A stretch of 64,000 bases of DNA from Zingiber officinale (lineage: Eukaryota > Streptophyta > Magnoliopsida > Zingiberales > Zingiberaceae), in assembly GCF_018446385.1 (NCBI RefSeq), contig NC_055996.1, forward strand, positions 130,744,532 to 130,808,531, given 5' to 3'. Positions within the stretch are counted from its first letter, which is position 1. Every line of letters begins with the position of its first letter. A program made the translations under genes and the position numbers. Below are positions 20,089 to 31,205 of the stretch, piece after piece. The notes below the pieces were generated by a model. The model saw only the letters and a list, made by a program, of their open reading frames with translations, had not been told where the DNA came from and did no database searches.

Positions 20089-21091
20089 TGTCGAACCTGA
20101 TTTTTCTTTTTGCATTTTAGTTTTCAATTTTTTCTTGTTTTATGCATGTTTAGTTTTTGTTTGCACTTTATTTTGATTGTCTTTCTTTGACTGCTTGTTT
20201 TGATAGTCACTTGACTATCTTTTGAAAAATCTTGTGGCATACATCTTGAGAACATCAAAACTTCACTTATATGCTTTATTGTCTTCAAGATTAAATGTTA
20301 GCACGTTCATTATCTAGATTCATGATGTTTTAAGTGATGCTAGTAGTATGCTTAATGTACCTCTTTTCTCTATCTTGGGTAGCATGAAATAAGCTAAGTA
20401 TCTTATGGAGATAAGTTTTAGTCTTGGCTTGACCTTAAGGATCTTATCTTCACTACACCTATACTTGATGCTTGAATGATTGATTTCATTGAAATAGTCA
20501 TGATTCATCTTGTTTGTTTAGTACTTGGTTTCCATGGTGATTTCTCAAACTTCATTTTGGTTACTGGATGAGGCTCAACTCATGTAAGCTCATTTGGAAA
20601 AATTAAAATATCCCAACATTTGTACTAAAAGTACACTTGTGAATGAGATTTGCACAATGCAAATACTTATGAAAAAAAAAGTGTGAAAAAAAAACAAAGA
20701 AAAAAAAGTGAATAAGGGATATAAAAAACAGTTGTCGTGAGTGGAATCTAGCTAGTCACCCCTTTGAGACCGAATTAGGTTACTGGGGAAATGACTGCTT
20801 AACTTCTCTTGAGATTGAGCATGCCTTTGAGACCTTGGGTTGATTGAGGAATATGAACCAAGTGTGTGGCAAGTAAGTGCCTATCACTGGTTACTTGTCT
20901 ATCACTGGAAACATTAGGAATTCAAACTTGATGACGATTTGACTAGGACATAGATTAAAACTTGAAGAGTTTTGAGTTGTTTTATTTGCATTATGCAGAA
21001 GGTACTTATGCTTGAGCCAAACTTAACTTGTTTTCATGATCATGCTTACTAATGAAACTTTTTGATAGAGTTAGGAGAATGCATTAGGGAT
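20089..21091 (+). other. 3' non-coding region of Athila element
   Basis: No gene seen. Contains A-rich runs (20671-20716) and a repeated CCTTTGAGACC phrase (20760 and 20824). It continues at 30767-30820 after the copia-1 insertion. Confidence 0.6.
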
Positions 21092-21096
21092 ATAAG
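21092..21096. repeat. Target site duplication of copia-1 (left), ATAAG
   Basis: ATAAG precedes TGTTGGTTGC and the identical ATAAG follows the element at 30762-30766. Confidence 0.9.
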
Positions 21097-23469
21097 TGTT
21101 GGTTGCTACTCGGAAAGCCTATAGGTTCCACTGTACAAAAATTTTGTACAAAGGTCTGAACCTTTTCCTAGCTACCATGTGTTCTTTTAAATTAAATTTT
21201 GGATCTCCTGCGGAACTTAACACGTTTGATCCAAAACTTAATCTATTTGTTCTTTTAGGTTTTGACTTGGATCTCCTGCGGAACTTAACACGTTCGACCC
21301 AAGTCTCCTTAAGTTATTAATTCCATTAAATATCAATTTCCATAAAAGGTTCCCAGTACTGACGTGGCGAGGCACATGGCCTTCTTGGATATGGGAGCAA
21401 CCACCACCGACTAGACAAAACCTTTAATAGAAAGCTAATATTTAATTTCCTAAAATAACTTTAGGTTAACCAAAGAGAACAATCAAATCACAAGGAAAAG
21501 AAAGAAACAAAAGAACACAACTTGAAAACCATATTCGAAATACTAGAGCGTAAGCCTCTTGTATTTGGTATTATTTCCATAAATAACTAGCATGATGCGG
21601 AAATAGAAATTACTAGTTATACCTTGTAGAAAAACCTCTTGATCTTCTACCGTATTCCTCTTCTAACCTCGGACGTTGTGTGGGCAACGATCTTCCAAGA
21701 TGAGAAACCACCAACCACCTTCTTCTCCTCCAAGCAAGGTTCGGCCACAAAGGGAAACTTCACCAAGGAGGAAAAACAAAATACTAACCAAGCTCCAAGA
21801 GATGCTAGCTTTCTCTCCTTCTTCTTCTTCTTCTCCGAGTAGTATCCGGCCACCACAAGAACTCCAAGGGAGAGGGAGAAGTTCGGCCACCACAAGAGGA
21901 AGAGAGGGAGAGGGTAATGGCCGGCCACAACACCAAGGAAAAAGGGAGAGAAAACAATAGAGGTTGTGTCTTGTGAAGGCACCCTCACCCCTTCTTTTAT
22001 ATTCCTTGGCCTAGGCAAATTAGGAAATAAATTTTCCTTAATTTCCTTGACATGATTTAATTGAGAGAAATAAAATAAAATTTCCCCAATTAATTTGTGA
22101 TGGCCGGCCACATCATTGGAAGGCAAATAGGACAAGTTTCAATCAACAATTAAAACTTCCTAATTTGTTTCCGGAAATTTTAAAAAATAAAATTTCTCTT
22201 TAAAATCTCTTCATGGTTAATAAAAGGAAATATCTATAATTTTAATTTTATTAACATGTGAATAATTTTAAAGAGAAAATAAAACATCTCTCCAATCTAC
22301 AAATAAGGAAAGAGATCTAATCTCTTTCTTTAATCTTTTGTAGATTTTTTATAAGAGAGATATTTTAATTTTAATTCTCTTTAAAATATATCTTCCACAT
22401 AATAATAAAAATTAAAATTAAATTTCTTTTTAATTTTATTTGGCCGGCCCTACTAGCTTGGGTTCAAGCTAGCCACCCCAATTCATACCTAGGCCGGCCC
22501 TAGCTTGATTCCCAGGCTAGCTTGGCCGGCCCCCTTTGGTGGGTGTAGAAGGTGGGTATAGGTGGGTATAGTACTCTATAAATAAGAGGCTACGATAGGG
22601 ACCGAGAGGAGGAATTGGTTTTGGTCTCCGATAAAATTAAGCATCCGTGTTCGCGAACACACAACTTAATTTTATCAATGATAATTCATTCCACTAGAGA
22701 ACTATCATTGAACTACCGCACCAATCCCAAATTACATTTTGGGCTCCTTCTTATTATGAGTGTGTTAGTCTCCTGTGTTTAAGATATCGAATGTCCACTA
22801 ATTAAGTGAGTTCCTGACAACTCATTTAATTAATATCTAAGTCCAAGAGTAGTACCACTCAACCTTATTATCATGTGGACTAAGTCCACTGCAGGTTTAA
22901 CATGACAATCTTTATGAGCTCCTCTTGAGGACATTATCAACCTAGTATCACTAGGACACGGTTTCCTTCTATAATCAACAACACACACTATGAGTGATAC
23001 CATTTCCCAATTTATCGGGTTTATTGATTCATCGAACTAAATCTCACCCATTGATAAATTAAAGAAATAAATATCAAACATATGTGCTTGTTATTATATT
23101 AGGATTAAGAGCACACACTTCCATAATAACTAAGGTCTTTGTTCCTTTATAAAGTCGGTATAAAAGCGACCTCAAATGGTCCTACTCAATACACTCGAGT
23201 GTACTAGTGTAATTATATAGTCAAGATAAACTAATACCTAATTACACTCGACTTTCTAATGGTTTGTTCCTTTCCATTACGGTCGTGAGCTACTGTTTAT
23301 AATTTATAAGGTACCGATAACATTATCTTCCGTATGTGACACCACATACTATGTTATCTACAATATAAATTAAATGAACAACTACAAAACAAATGTATAT
23401 AATTAGACCAAATGTGATTCTTTATTCACAATGAATGTTTACAAAGCTTAGGCTCTCAATACACTACCA
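21097..23469 (-). repeat. Copia-1 LTR, left (3' LTR)
   Basis: Starts TGTTGGTTGC on the plus strand. The inner end is damaged (CACTACCA where the right LTR has CACTCCAACA). A minus-strand TATAAAAGAAG box sits at 21991-22003. A 19-bp palindrome lies at 21132-21150. Open frames inside (for example 21647-22135 minus) look incidental. Confidence 0.8.
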
Positions 23470-23482
23470 ATCTCCCACTTAT
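23470..23482 (-). other. Copia-1 polypurine tract
   Basis: Read on the minus strand as ATAAGTGGGAGA next to the LTR. The same motif lies inside the left LTRs of copia-2 (33754-33766) and copia-3 (56735-56747). Confidence 0.7.
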
Positions 23483-23489
23483 ACTAATG

Positions 23490-24164
23490 ACTAAGTGCCA
23501 TATCTTCTACCATACATCCGATTCCCATTCCTCCACATGCCGATCGAAAGCTTTGTAGGAAGGGCCTTAGTGAAAGGATGCGGGTTATCCGTGATGCAAT
23601 CTTGGCGATGACAACTTCTCCTCGCTTCACGATATCTCGTGTCGGTGGTACTTGCGCTCTATATGTTTACTCGCCTTATGAGCTCGTGGTTCCTTGGAGT
23701 TTGCAATGCACCATATTATCACAATAAATTGTGATGATCTTGGGCAAACCAGAATCACATCTAAGTCCATTAGAAAGTTCACGAGCCATACTGCTTCTTT
23801 AGAGGCTGGCACATACTCGACTTCCATGGTTGAGTCCGAAATTCTGCTTAACACTCCTCCATGAAATGGCTCCACCTCCTAAAGTAAACACATAGCTTGA
23901 TGTAGACTTATTGTCCCTATCGATTGGAAATCTGAATCCGTGTAACCCACGGGAGCAAATCATGCTTGGTAAACTAGCATATAATCCTAGTCCTTCTCGG
24001 TACTTTAATATATGCTTTATGCAGTCCAATGTCCTTGTCGGTTACTCGATATCTGCTGACCATGCCTACGGCAAAGCAGATATCGGTCTCGTACATAACA
24101 TTGCATACATTAGGCTTCCTGAAGCATAAGGAACTGCTTTCATGTCCTCTATCTCCTTTGATGT
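23490..24164 (-). pseudogene. Copia-1 RNase H remnant
   Basis: Minus-strand fragments in two frames carry the RNase H core in pieces: HILKYREGLGLY, FPIDRDNKSTSSYVFTLGGGAISWRSVKQ, EVEYVPASKEAVWLVNFL and AHKASKHIERKYH. At least two frameshifts separate them. The domain normally removes RNA from the RNA-DNA hybrid. Confidence 0.7.
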
Positions 24165-24968
24165 CTACGGAGACATCTCTTTAGATAGAGCTATTCCATG
24201 CCTAAAAGGTAAGAAACCTTTCTTGGAATCTTGCATGCTAAAACGAGCAAGGATTGTATCTATATATGAAGCTTGGGACAGACACAACATTATTTTCTTG
24301 CGATCCCTTATAACTTTGATCCCAAGAATGTGTGCACAATCTCCTAAGTCCTTCTTATCAAATTGTTTGGACAACCATACCCTTACGTCTGATAATACCT
24401 TGACATTGTTGTCAATTAACAAAATATCATCTACGTATAGTATAAGAAATACCATCACGTTTCCGTTACACTTCTTATATACACAAGACTCATCTGGACA
24501 CTGAATAAATCCATATGACTGGATTACTTCATTAAACCGGATGTTCCAAGACCTTGAAGCTTGCTTCAGTCCATAAATGGACCGATTGAGCTTACATACT
24601 AGATGCTCTTTGCCTTTTTCAATAAATCCTTCTGGTTGCTTCATATGGATGTTCTCTTCAAGACTTCCATTAAGGAAAGCTGTCTTGACATCCATTTGCC
24701 AAATCTCATAATCCATATGAGCAGCAATGGATAAGAGTATCCGGATAGACTTAAGCATGGCTACCGGTGAAAAGGTTTCCTCATAATCGATTCCCTCTTT
24801 CTGAGTGTACCCTTTCGCAACAAGCCTAGCTTTGAAGGTTTCTACCTTCCCGTCTGTCCCTCTTTTCCTTTTGTAGATCCACTTGCATCCAACGGCTTTT
24901 ACACCATCAGGTGGTTCTACAAGCTCCCAGACCTTATTAGAGTACATGGACTCTATTTCAGAATTCAT
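24165..24968 (-). pseudogene. Copia-1 reverse transcriptase, main open part
   Basis: An open frame of 267 codons with the plant copia reverse transcriptase core. KWIYKRKRGTDGKV opens the domain, QMDVKTAFLNGSLEE carries the first catalytic Asp and LYVDDILLIDNN carries the YVDD active site. SIYGLKQASRSW is the conserved motif between them. The frame ends shortly after the reverse transcriptase to RNase H linker. The active-site residues are intact, but upstream and downstream frames are broken, so no full polyprotein can be made. Confidence 0.85.
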
Positions 24969-26560
24969 TGCCTTTTGCCAAGATACTGCATCTATATCTT
25001 GGAGTGCTTGTCATATGATCGGGTTATGTTTACAGGGATCAAGTCGAAGACTCTCCCAAAAACATGAATCTTTCAATTACAACCCTCCCACTCTGACGAG
25101 GCATCCGTGGTTGTGTATCATGTGTGACACGTGTTGCGGTCTCTTGTGGTACTTCATCTTGTACTGTTGGTTCTGAAGTAGACATGTCCTCTCTAAGTTC
25201 TTCTAAAACAATTTTACTCTGGGCTTGTGATCCATTATATAGTCCTCTTCTAAAAGCGGGCATTGGTGCTAACAATGACCTTCAGTCTTAGGACTATAAA
25301 ATAAACCACCTTCGTTCCTTTGGGATATCCTACAAACACGCGAACTTCTGTACGAGATTCTAACTTATCGAGATCTGGTTTCAGACATGTGTTGGACCCC
25401 ATATCCGAATATGTCTTAGGCGGGTTTCGCCCATTCCACAATTCTATGGGAGTAGAAGAAACTGATTTAGAAGGTACTAAGTTCGGAACGTATACTTCTG
25501 TTTCCAGAGCATATCCCCAAAAAATTCTGAATAACTCATCATTGATCTAACCATCTCCATAAGAGTCCTATTCCTTCGTTCTGCTACACCATTCTGTTGG
25601 GGTGTTCGTGCAGATAATTGGGATTGAATCCGGCCTCGATAAGTAATTCCTAAACTCTCTAAGAGGTATTCGCCACCACGATCGTAGTAGTGTCTTGATA
25701 CTTTTACCTAGTCGTTTCTCCACATCACCTTGTATTCTTTGAACTTATCAAAGCACTCGGACTTAGGCGCATTAGGTAAATGTATCCATATCTTGAATAA
25801 TCGTCATGAAAGAGACAAAATATTCAAAACCTCCTCTTGCACGGACGGACATAGGACCACATAAATCGAGTGAACCAACTCTAACACTTCTTTGGCTCTA
25901 TACCCTTGGCCTTGAACGGCCTCTTGGTCATTTACCTTCTAAGCAAGATTCACAAGTTGGAAAATTTTCCAACTCTAATGAACAAAGTCCATCGGCTATA
26001 AGCCTCTGAATCCTACTTAAGTTAATATGACCAAGCCTTAGATGCCAAAGATATGCTTGATTCATTCGAAGGTTCTTTTCTCTTATTAGAATTAGAAGAT
26101 GAATTATAAATTTCCATGTTTTGCTTTGTGGAAGAATTTGGATTTAAAATATACAAATTGCCAACTAATGCACGAGCAGATAATCACTTTATTTCTTTTA
26201 ATAACTACATCATTCTGAAAGAAACGAATATCCATCTAAAAGCAGTTTAGAAACTGAAATTAAATTCTTTCTAAAGCTGGTACATAAAGACAATTTCTTA
26301 AAACCAAATTTCTATTTCTACTAAAAGATAAGTAGGCGTCTCCCACTGCAACAGCTGCCACCTTAGTAGCATTGCCCATGTAGACGATAATCTCCCCTTG
26401 AGATAGTCGTCGGGTTTCCTGGAACCCCTGCAGGAATTGCAGACATGATCGTGGCTCCGTATCTACACACAGGTGTTGGTAGATAACACCGCTAAACATG
26501 TTTCAACAACTAGAGTATGAGATATACCTTTGTTTTGGTTCTTACGAGGACAGTCCGCCT
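24969..26560 (-). pseudogene. Copia-1 protease-integrase remnant
   Basis: Fragments on the minus strand in changing frames. The protease edge reads CVDTEPRSCLQFLQGFQETRR; the codons for the active-site glycine are shifted by a small deletion. MGNATKVAAVAVGD and RNLVLRNCLYVPALE follow. A short integrase-to-RT linker reads ELWNGR-like then ESRTEVRVFVGYPKGTK. The integrase core is not readable as one frame. Confidence 0.65.
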
Positions 26561-27312
26561 TCCACTGCCTGCTTGCAGATGAAGCACTTGCCCTTCGGCT
26601 TCTTCATTCCAGCTTTAAATCCCGTACTCTGAGATTTATTCACTTTCTTTGCTGAACCATTTTGTTTCTTCTTCTTCTTACCTTTCGGTTTAGAAGTAGA
26701 ACCATTTTCAACGTAGTGAATTTGAGCAGTGTGACTAAATAACCCTTCTTCTGCTTGAAGTTACGTCAGTAATTCCCCTAATGAATAAATCCTTTTATTC
26801 ATATTATAGTTCAGGCGGAACTTCTAGGTAGGGTTTGGAGGATCATATCGATCTGGGTTTCCCATCAATTTCTCCTCCAAGGATCTGTATTTCGTTCAGA
26901 TAAGCCATCATGTTTAGGATATGATCCCTTACAGGAGTACCCTCTTGCATGGTGGCTGTCATTATCTTTCTCATAGCTTCTTGTCTAGAAGCCCTATCCT
27001 GATGACCAAAGAGTTCCTTGAGATTGTTCATAATATCATAAGCTGTTGGTAAATCTTTATGTTGATGTTGCAATACATTTGACATTGAAGCCAAAATGTA
27101 ACACCGCGCCATCTCATGCTTTTACCCATTTCCTATGATATTCAATCTCCTCTTGGGTAGATTCACCGATGGGTGCATCAGGGCAATGCTCGGTCAGTAC
27201 AAATTTATAGCTTTCAGAGTAAGAACAATGTCCAGGTTTCTTTTCCAATCTATGTAATTTGGTCCATAAGTCTATTTTGTTGAAGTATGATGGACAGTGG
27301 GTTGAAAGTCAT
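26561..27312 (-). pseudogene. gag: Copia-1 gag remnant
   Basis: The ATG would be at 27312. The clearest open part (27112-26843) reads RCYILASMSNVLQHQHKDLPTAYDIMNNLKELFGHQ, the UBN2-type gag core also found in copia-3. The zinc-knuckle codons lie near 26550-26595, and several frameshifts separate the parts. Confidence 0.75.
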
Positions 27313-28382
27313 CCTAAGAATCACAAATAACTTTTGGTCGAACTCTAAATTTAGAATAATATTGATTCCTCAAACAATACTATTTTAAATTAACCAACAC
27401 CTTAAAACAACGTGAATTTTGTATGCCACGTTAGTGTACGTATACAAATTCAACATTCGTAAAAGGAGGGTTTAACCCATTAATTTTATTATCTTGTCAA
27501 CCTAACTTTTGACAAATAAAATTAATAGTTGGTATTGGTCACACAAATAATAGCAGTGACTCCGTTGGGGAGGATACTATTAGATGTGTCTAAGTGTACA
27601 CCATTACTTGACACTAAGTCCATTAATAAGATTATGCCCCTTCGTTGGGGAAGATCACACGCTCTTAATTAACTTCCTATAGTCATCCAAAATGGAAGTC
27701 TGTTCTAGTGATCCGCAAACAAGCTCATCCGTTATGGAGGAAGGGAGCCAACGCGCAAGCTTGTTTGCATCACTTACAAACCAATAATGGAGACCATGGG
27801 ATTTACTTAAAATCCCTCTCCCACTTAGTTATTTATAAATGAGGAATTTTAACTATGCTAGCCTACTAAACTTGTAAACTAACATGCACACTGCACAATA
27901 TAAAAGCAATAAATAGAAAATCTAATTTTCAACTATTATGGCTTTTATCTTTAATTATCCTCCGTGTGTTGTCATCCGAAGCTGCTGCCATATTTGGCCA
28001 CCGTCACCGGGTCTATCTGTCGCATCCATCTTGCTCGCCGCGCCTCTGGTCCTTAGAAGGTTCCACGCTTTGCAAGATTCGATCCGCGACATAAATAGAA
28101 TTTTACATTTTGATCCTATATTCCATAAAAGGAATGTACATGTATCTAGATCAAAATAAAATCCTAATAAAACTAAATCACTCTGTTGTATTTTAATACA
28201 ATCATGCACACATATAAATTGCCCTTGACATGTCCAGGGTCCAATCACACACATAATTAACTAAAAGCCATAATAGTTGGATCCTGCGTCCACAAAGTTA
28301 GCACATCCTACTATTATCAGCCTAAATTATGTATGACATGTGCATAATTAAACTAAATACCAAATACGCAGAGAAAACCCTA
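27313..28382 (-). other. Copia-1 untranslated leader
   Basis: About 1.07 kb between gag and the primer site without a gene. Similar leaders are in copia-2 and copia-3, with shared phrases around TTAGTGTACGTATAC and GACTCCGTTGGGGAGGATAC. Confidence 0.6.
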
Positions 28383-28393
28383 GCTCGATACCA
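28383..28393 (-). other. Copia-1 primer binding site with one base lost
   Basis: The minus strand reads TGGTATCGAGC where TGGTATCAGAGC is expected, adjacent to the right LTR at 28396. Confidence 0.75.
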
Positions 28394-28395
28394 AT

Positions 28396-30761
28396 TGTTG
28401 GTTGCTACTCGGAAAGCCTATAGGTTCCACTGTACAAAATTTTGTACAAAGGTCTGAACCTTTTCCTAGCTACCATGTGTTCTTTTAAATTAAATTTTGG
28501 ATCTCTTGTGGAACTTAACACGTTTGATCCAAAACTTAATCTATTTGTTCTTTTAGGTTTTGACTTGGATCTCTGCGGAACTTAACACGTTCGACCCAAG
28601 TCTCCTTAAGTTATTAATTCCATTAAATATCAATTTCCATAAAAGGTTCCCGAGTCCTGGCGTGGCGAGGCACATGGCCTTCTTGGATATGGGAGCAACC
28701 ACCACCGACTAGACAAAACCTTTAATAGAAAGCTAATATTTAATTTCCTAAAATAACTTTAGGTTAACCAAAGAGAACAATCAAATCACAAGGAAAAGAA
28801 AGAAACAAAAGAACACAACTTGAAAAACCATATTCGAAATACTAGAGCGTAAGCCTCTTGTATTTGGTATTATTTCCATAAATAACTAGCATGATGCGGA
28901 AATAGAAATTACTAGTTATACCTTGTAGAAAACCTCTTGATCTTCTACGTATTCCTCTTCTAACCTCGGACGTTGTGTGGGCAGCGATCTTCCAAGATGA
29001 AACCACCAACCACCTTCTTCTCCTCCAAGCAAGGTTCGACCACAAAGGAAACTTCACAAGGAGGAAAAACAAAATACTAACCAAGCTCCAAGAGATGCTA
29101 GCTTTCTCTCCTTCTTCTTCTTCTTCTCCGAGTAGTATCCGTCCACCACAAGAACTCCAAGGGAGAGGGAGAGGTTCGGCCACCACAAGAGGAAGAGAGG
29201 AAGAGGGTAATGGCCGCCACAACACCAAGGAAAGAGGAGAGAAAACAATAGAGGTTGTGTCTTGTGAAGGCACCCTCACCCCTTCTTTTATATTCCTTGG
29301 CCTAGGCAAATTAGGAAATAAATTTTCCTTAATTTCCTTGACATGATTTAATTGAGAGAAATAAAATAAAATTTCCCCAATTAATTTGTAATGGCCGGCC
29401 ACATCATTGGAAGGCAAATAGGACAAGTTTCAATCAACAATTAAAACTTCCTAATTTGTTTCCGGAAATTTTAAAAAAATAAAATTTCTCTTTAAAATAT
29501 CTTCATGGTTAATAAAAGGAAATATCTATAATTTTAATTTTATTAACATGTGAATAATTTTAAAGAGAAAATAAAACATCTCTCCAATCTACAAATAAGG
29601 AAAGAGATCTAATCTCTTTCTTTAATCTTTAGATTTTTATAAGAGATATTTTAATTTTAATTCTCTTTAAAATATATCTTCCACATAATAATAAAATTAA
29701 AATTAAATTTCTTTTTAATTTTATTTGGCGACCCTACTAGCTTGGGTTCAAGCTAGGGCGGCCACCAACTATACCTAGGCGGCCCTAGCTTGATTCCCAG
29801 CTAGCTTGGCCGGCCCTTTAGTGGGTGTAGAAGGTGGGTATAGGTGGGTATAGTACTCTATAAATAAGAGGCTACGATAGGGACCGAGAGGAGGAATTGG
29901 TTTTGGTCTCCGATAAAATTAAATCCGTGTTCGCCGGAACACACAACTTAATTTTATCAATGATAATTCATTCCACTAGAGAACTATCATTGAACTACCG
30001 CACCAATCCCAAATTACATTTTGGGCTCCTTCTTATTATGAGTGTGTTAGTCTCCTGTGTTTAAGATATCGAATGTCCACTAATTAAGTGAGTTATTGAC
30101 AACTCATTTAATTAATATCTAAGTCCAAGAGTAGTACCACTCAACCTTATTATCATGTCGGACTAAGTCCACTGCAGGGTTTAACATGACAATCTTTATG
30201 AGCTCCTCTTGAGGACATTATCAACCTAGTATCACTAGGACACGGTTTCCTTCTATAATCAACAACACACACTATGGGTGATACCATTTCCCAATTTATC
30301 GGGTTTATTGATTCATCGAACTAAATCTCACCCATTGATAAATTAAAGAAATAAATATCAAACATATGTGCTTGTTATTATATTAGGATTAAGAGCACAC
30401 ACTTCCATAATAACTAAGGTCTTTGTTCCTTTATAAAGTCAGTATAAAAGGAACGACCTCAAATGGTCCTACTCAATACACTCTGAGTGTACTAGTGTAA
30501 TTATATAGTCAAGATAAACTAATACCTAATTACACTACGACTTTCTAATGGTTTGTTCCTTTCCATTCTGGTCGTGAGCTACTGTTTATAATTTATAAGG
30601 TACCGATAACATCATCTTCTGTATGTGACACCACATACTATGTTATCTACAATATAAATTAAATGAACAACTACAAACAAATGTATATAATTAGACCAAA
30701 TGTGATTCTTTATTCACAATGAATGTTTACAAAGCTTAGGCTCTCAGTATACACTCCAACA
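28396..30761 (-). repeat. Copia-1 LTR, right (5' LTR)
   Basis: TGTTGG...CCAACA ends, followed by the ATAAG duplication. Palindrome at 28431-28448. Compared with the left LTR there are many single-base indels, including in GC-rich GGCCGG stretches. Confidence 0.85.
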
Positions 30762-30820
30762 ATAAGAGCATTGTAGAACATATGAATTTAGATTGTAGCA
30801 TTTTGCTTGAGGACAAGCAA

Positions 30821-30837
30821 AGGTTTAAGTCTGGGGG
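30821..30837 (+). other. Athila polypurine tract
   Basis: AGGTTTAAGTCTGGGGG follows a TTGAGGACAAGCAA lead-in, a typical Athila arrangement just before the 3' LTR. Confidence 0.75.
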
Positions 30838-31205
30838 TGTGATGTACGTACATTGTATACACTTGTTTAGCATGTTTTGACGCACATTCACATATTTTGC
30901 ACATGCTTTGTCTACGTATTTCTATACTTCCAGGTTTCCTTTTAGCATATTTACTATTTTGGATCGGAGATCCGCTTTTGTGCATTTTCTGTACACAGGA
31001 GTCGAAATTGGTGAAGGTTTCGTGTTTAAAGCCAAATCCGCAAGCGAATCAAAGGAGGAAGGCACCATTCTTGTACCTCACACGACCCTGCCATGGGGTG
31101 TTGCCCAGGCCGTGTGAACCTCACACGGCCGTGTAAAGATTTGAAGCTAGATGGAGCCCTGGCGTGTACACCACACGACCATATGAGATTTTCATAGACC
31201 AGGAA
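30838..31205 (+). repeat. Athila 3' LTR, left part
   Basis: Starts TGTGATGTACG and runs to the copia-2 insertion. Bases 31201-31205 (AGGAA) are the copy of the target duplication. Contains two CGTGT/ACACG hairpin units. This 368-bp section is missing from the truncated 5' LTR. Confidence 0.75.

Larger units (their letters stand above)
21097..30761 (-). mobile_element. Copia-1: Ty1/copia element inserted in the Athila internal region
   Basis: 9,665 bp bounded by ATAAG duplications. LTRs are 21097-23469 and 28396-30761. The primer site (28383-28393) and polypurine tract (23470-23482) both place it on the minus strand. Gag, protease, integrase and reverse transcriptase remnants are all recognisable but broken by frameshifts and stops. 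The two LTRs differ by numerous substitutions and small indels, many more than in copia-2, so this looks like the older insertion. Confidence 0.85.

Noticed and set aside
21647-22135. Minus-strand frame of about 160 codons, seen again at 28842-29426
   Set aside because: It lies inside both copia-1 LTRs, overlaps the TATA region, changes frame between the two LTRs and has no domain.
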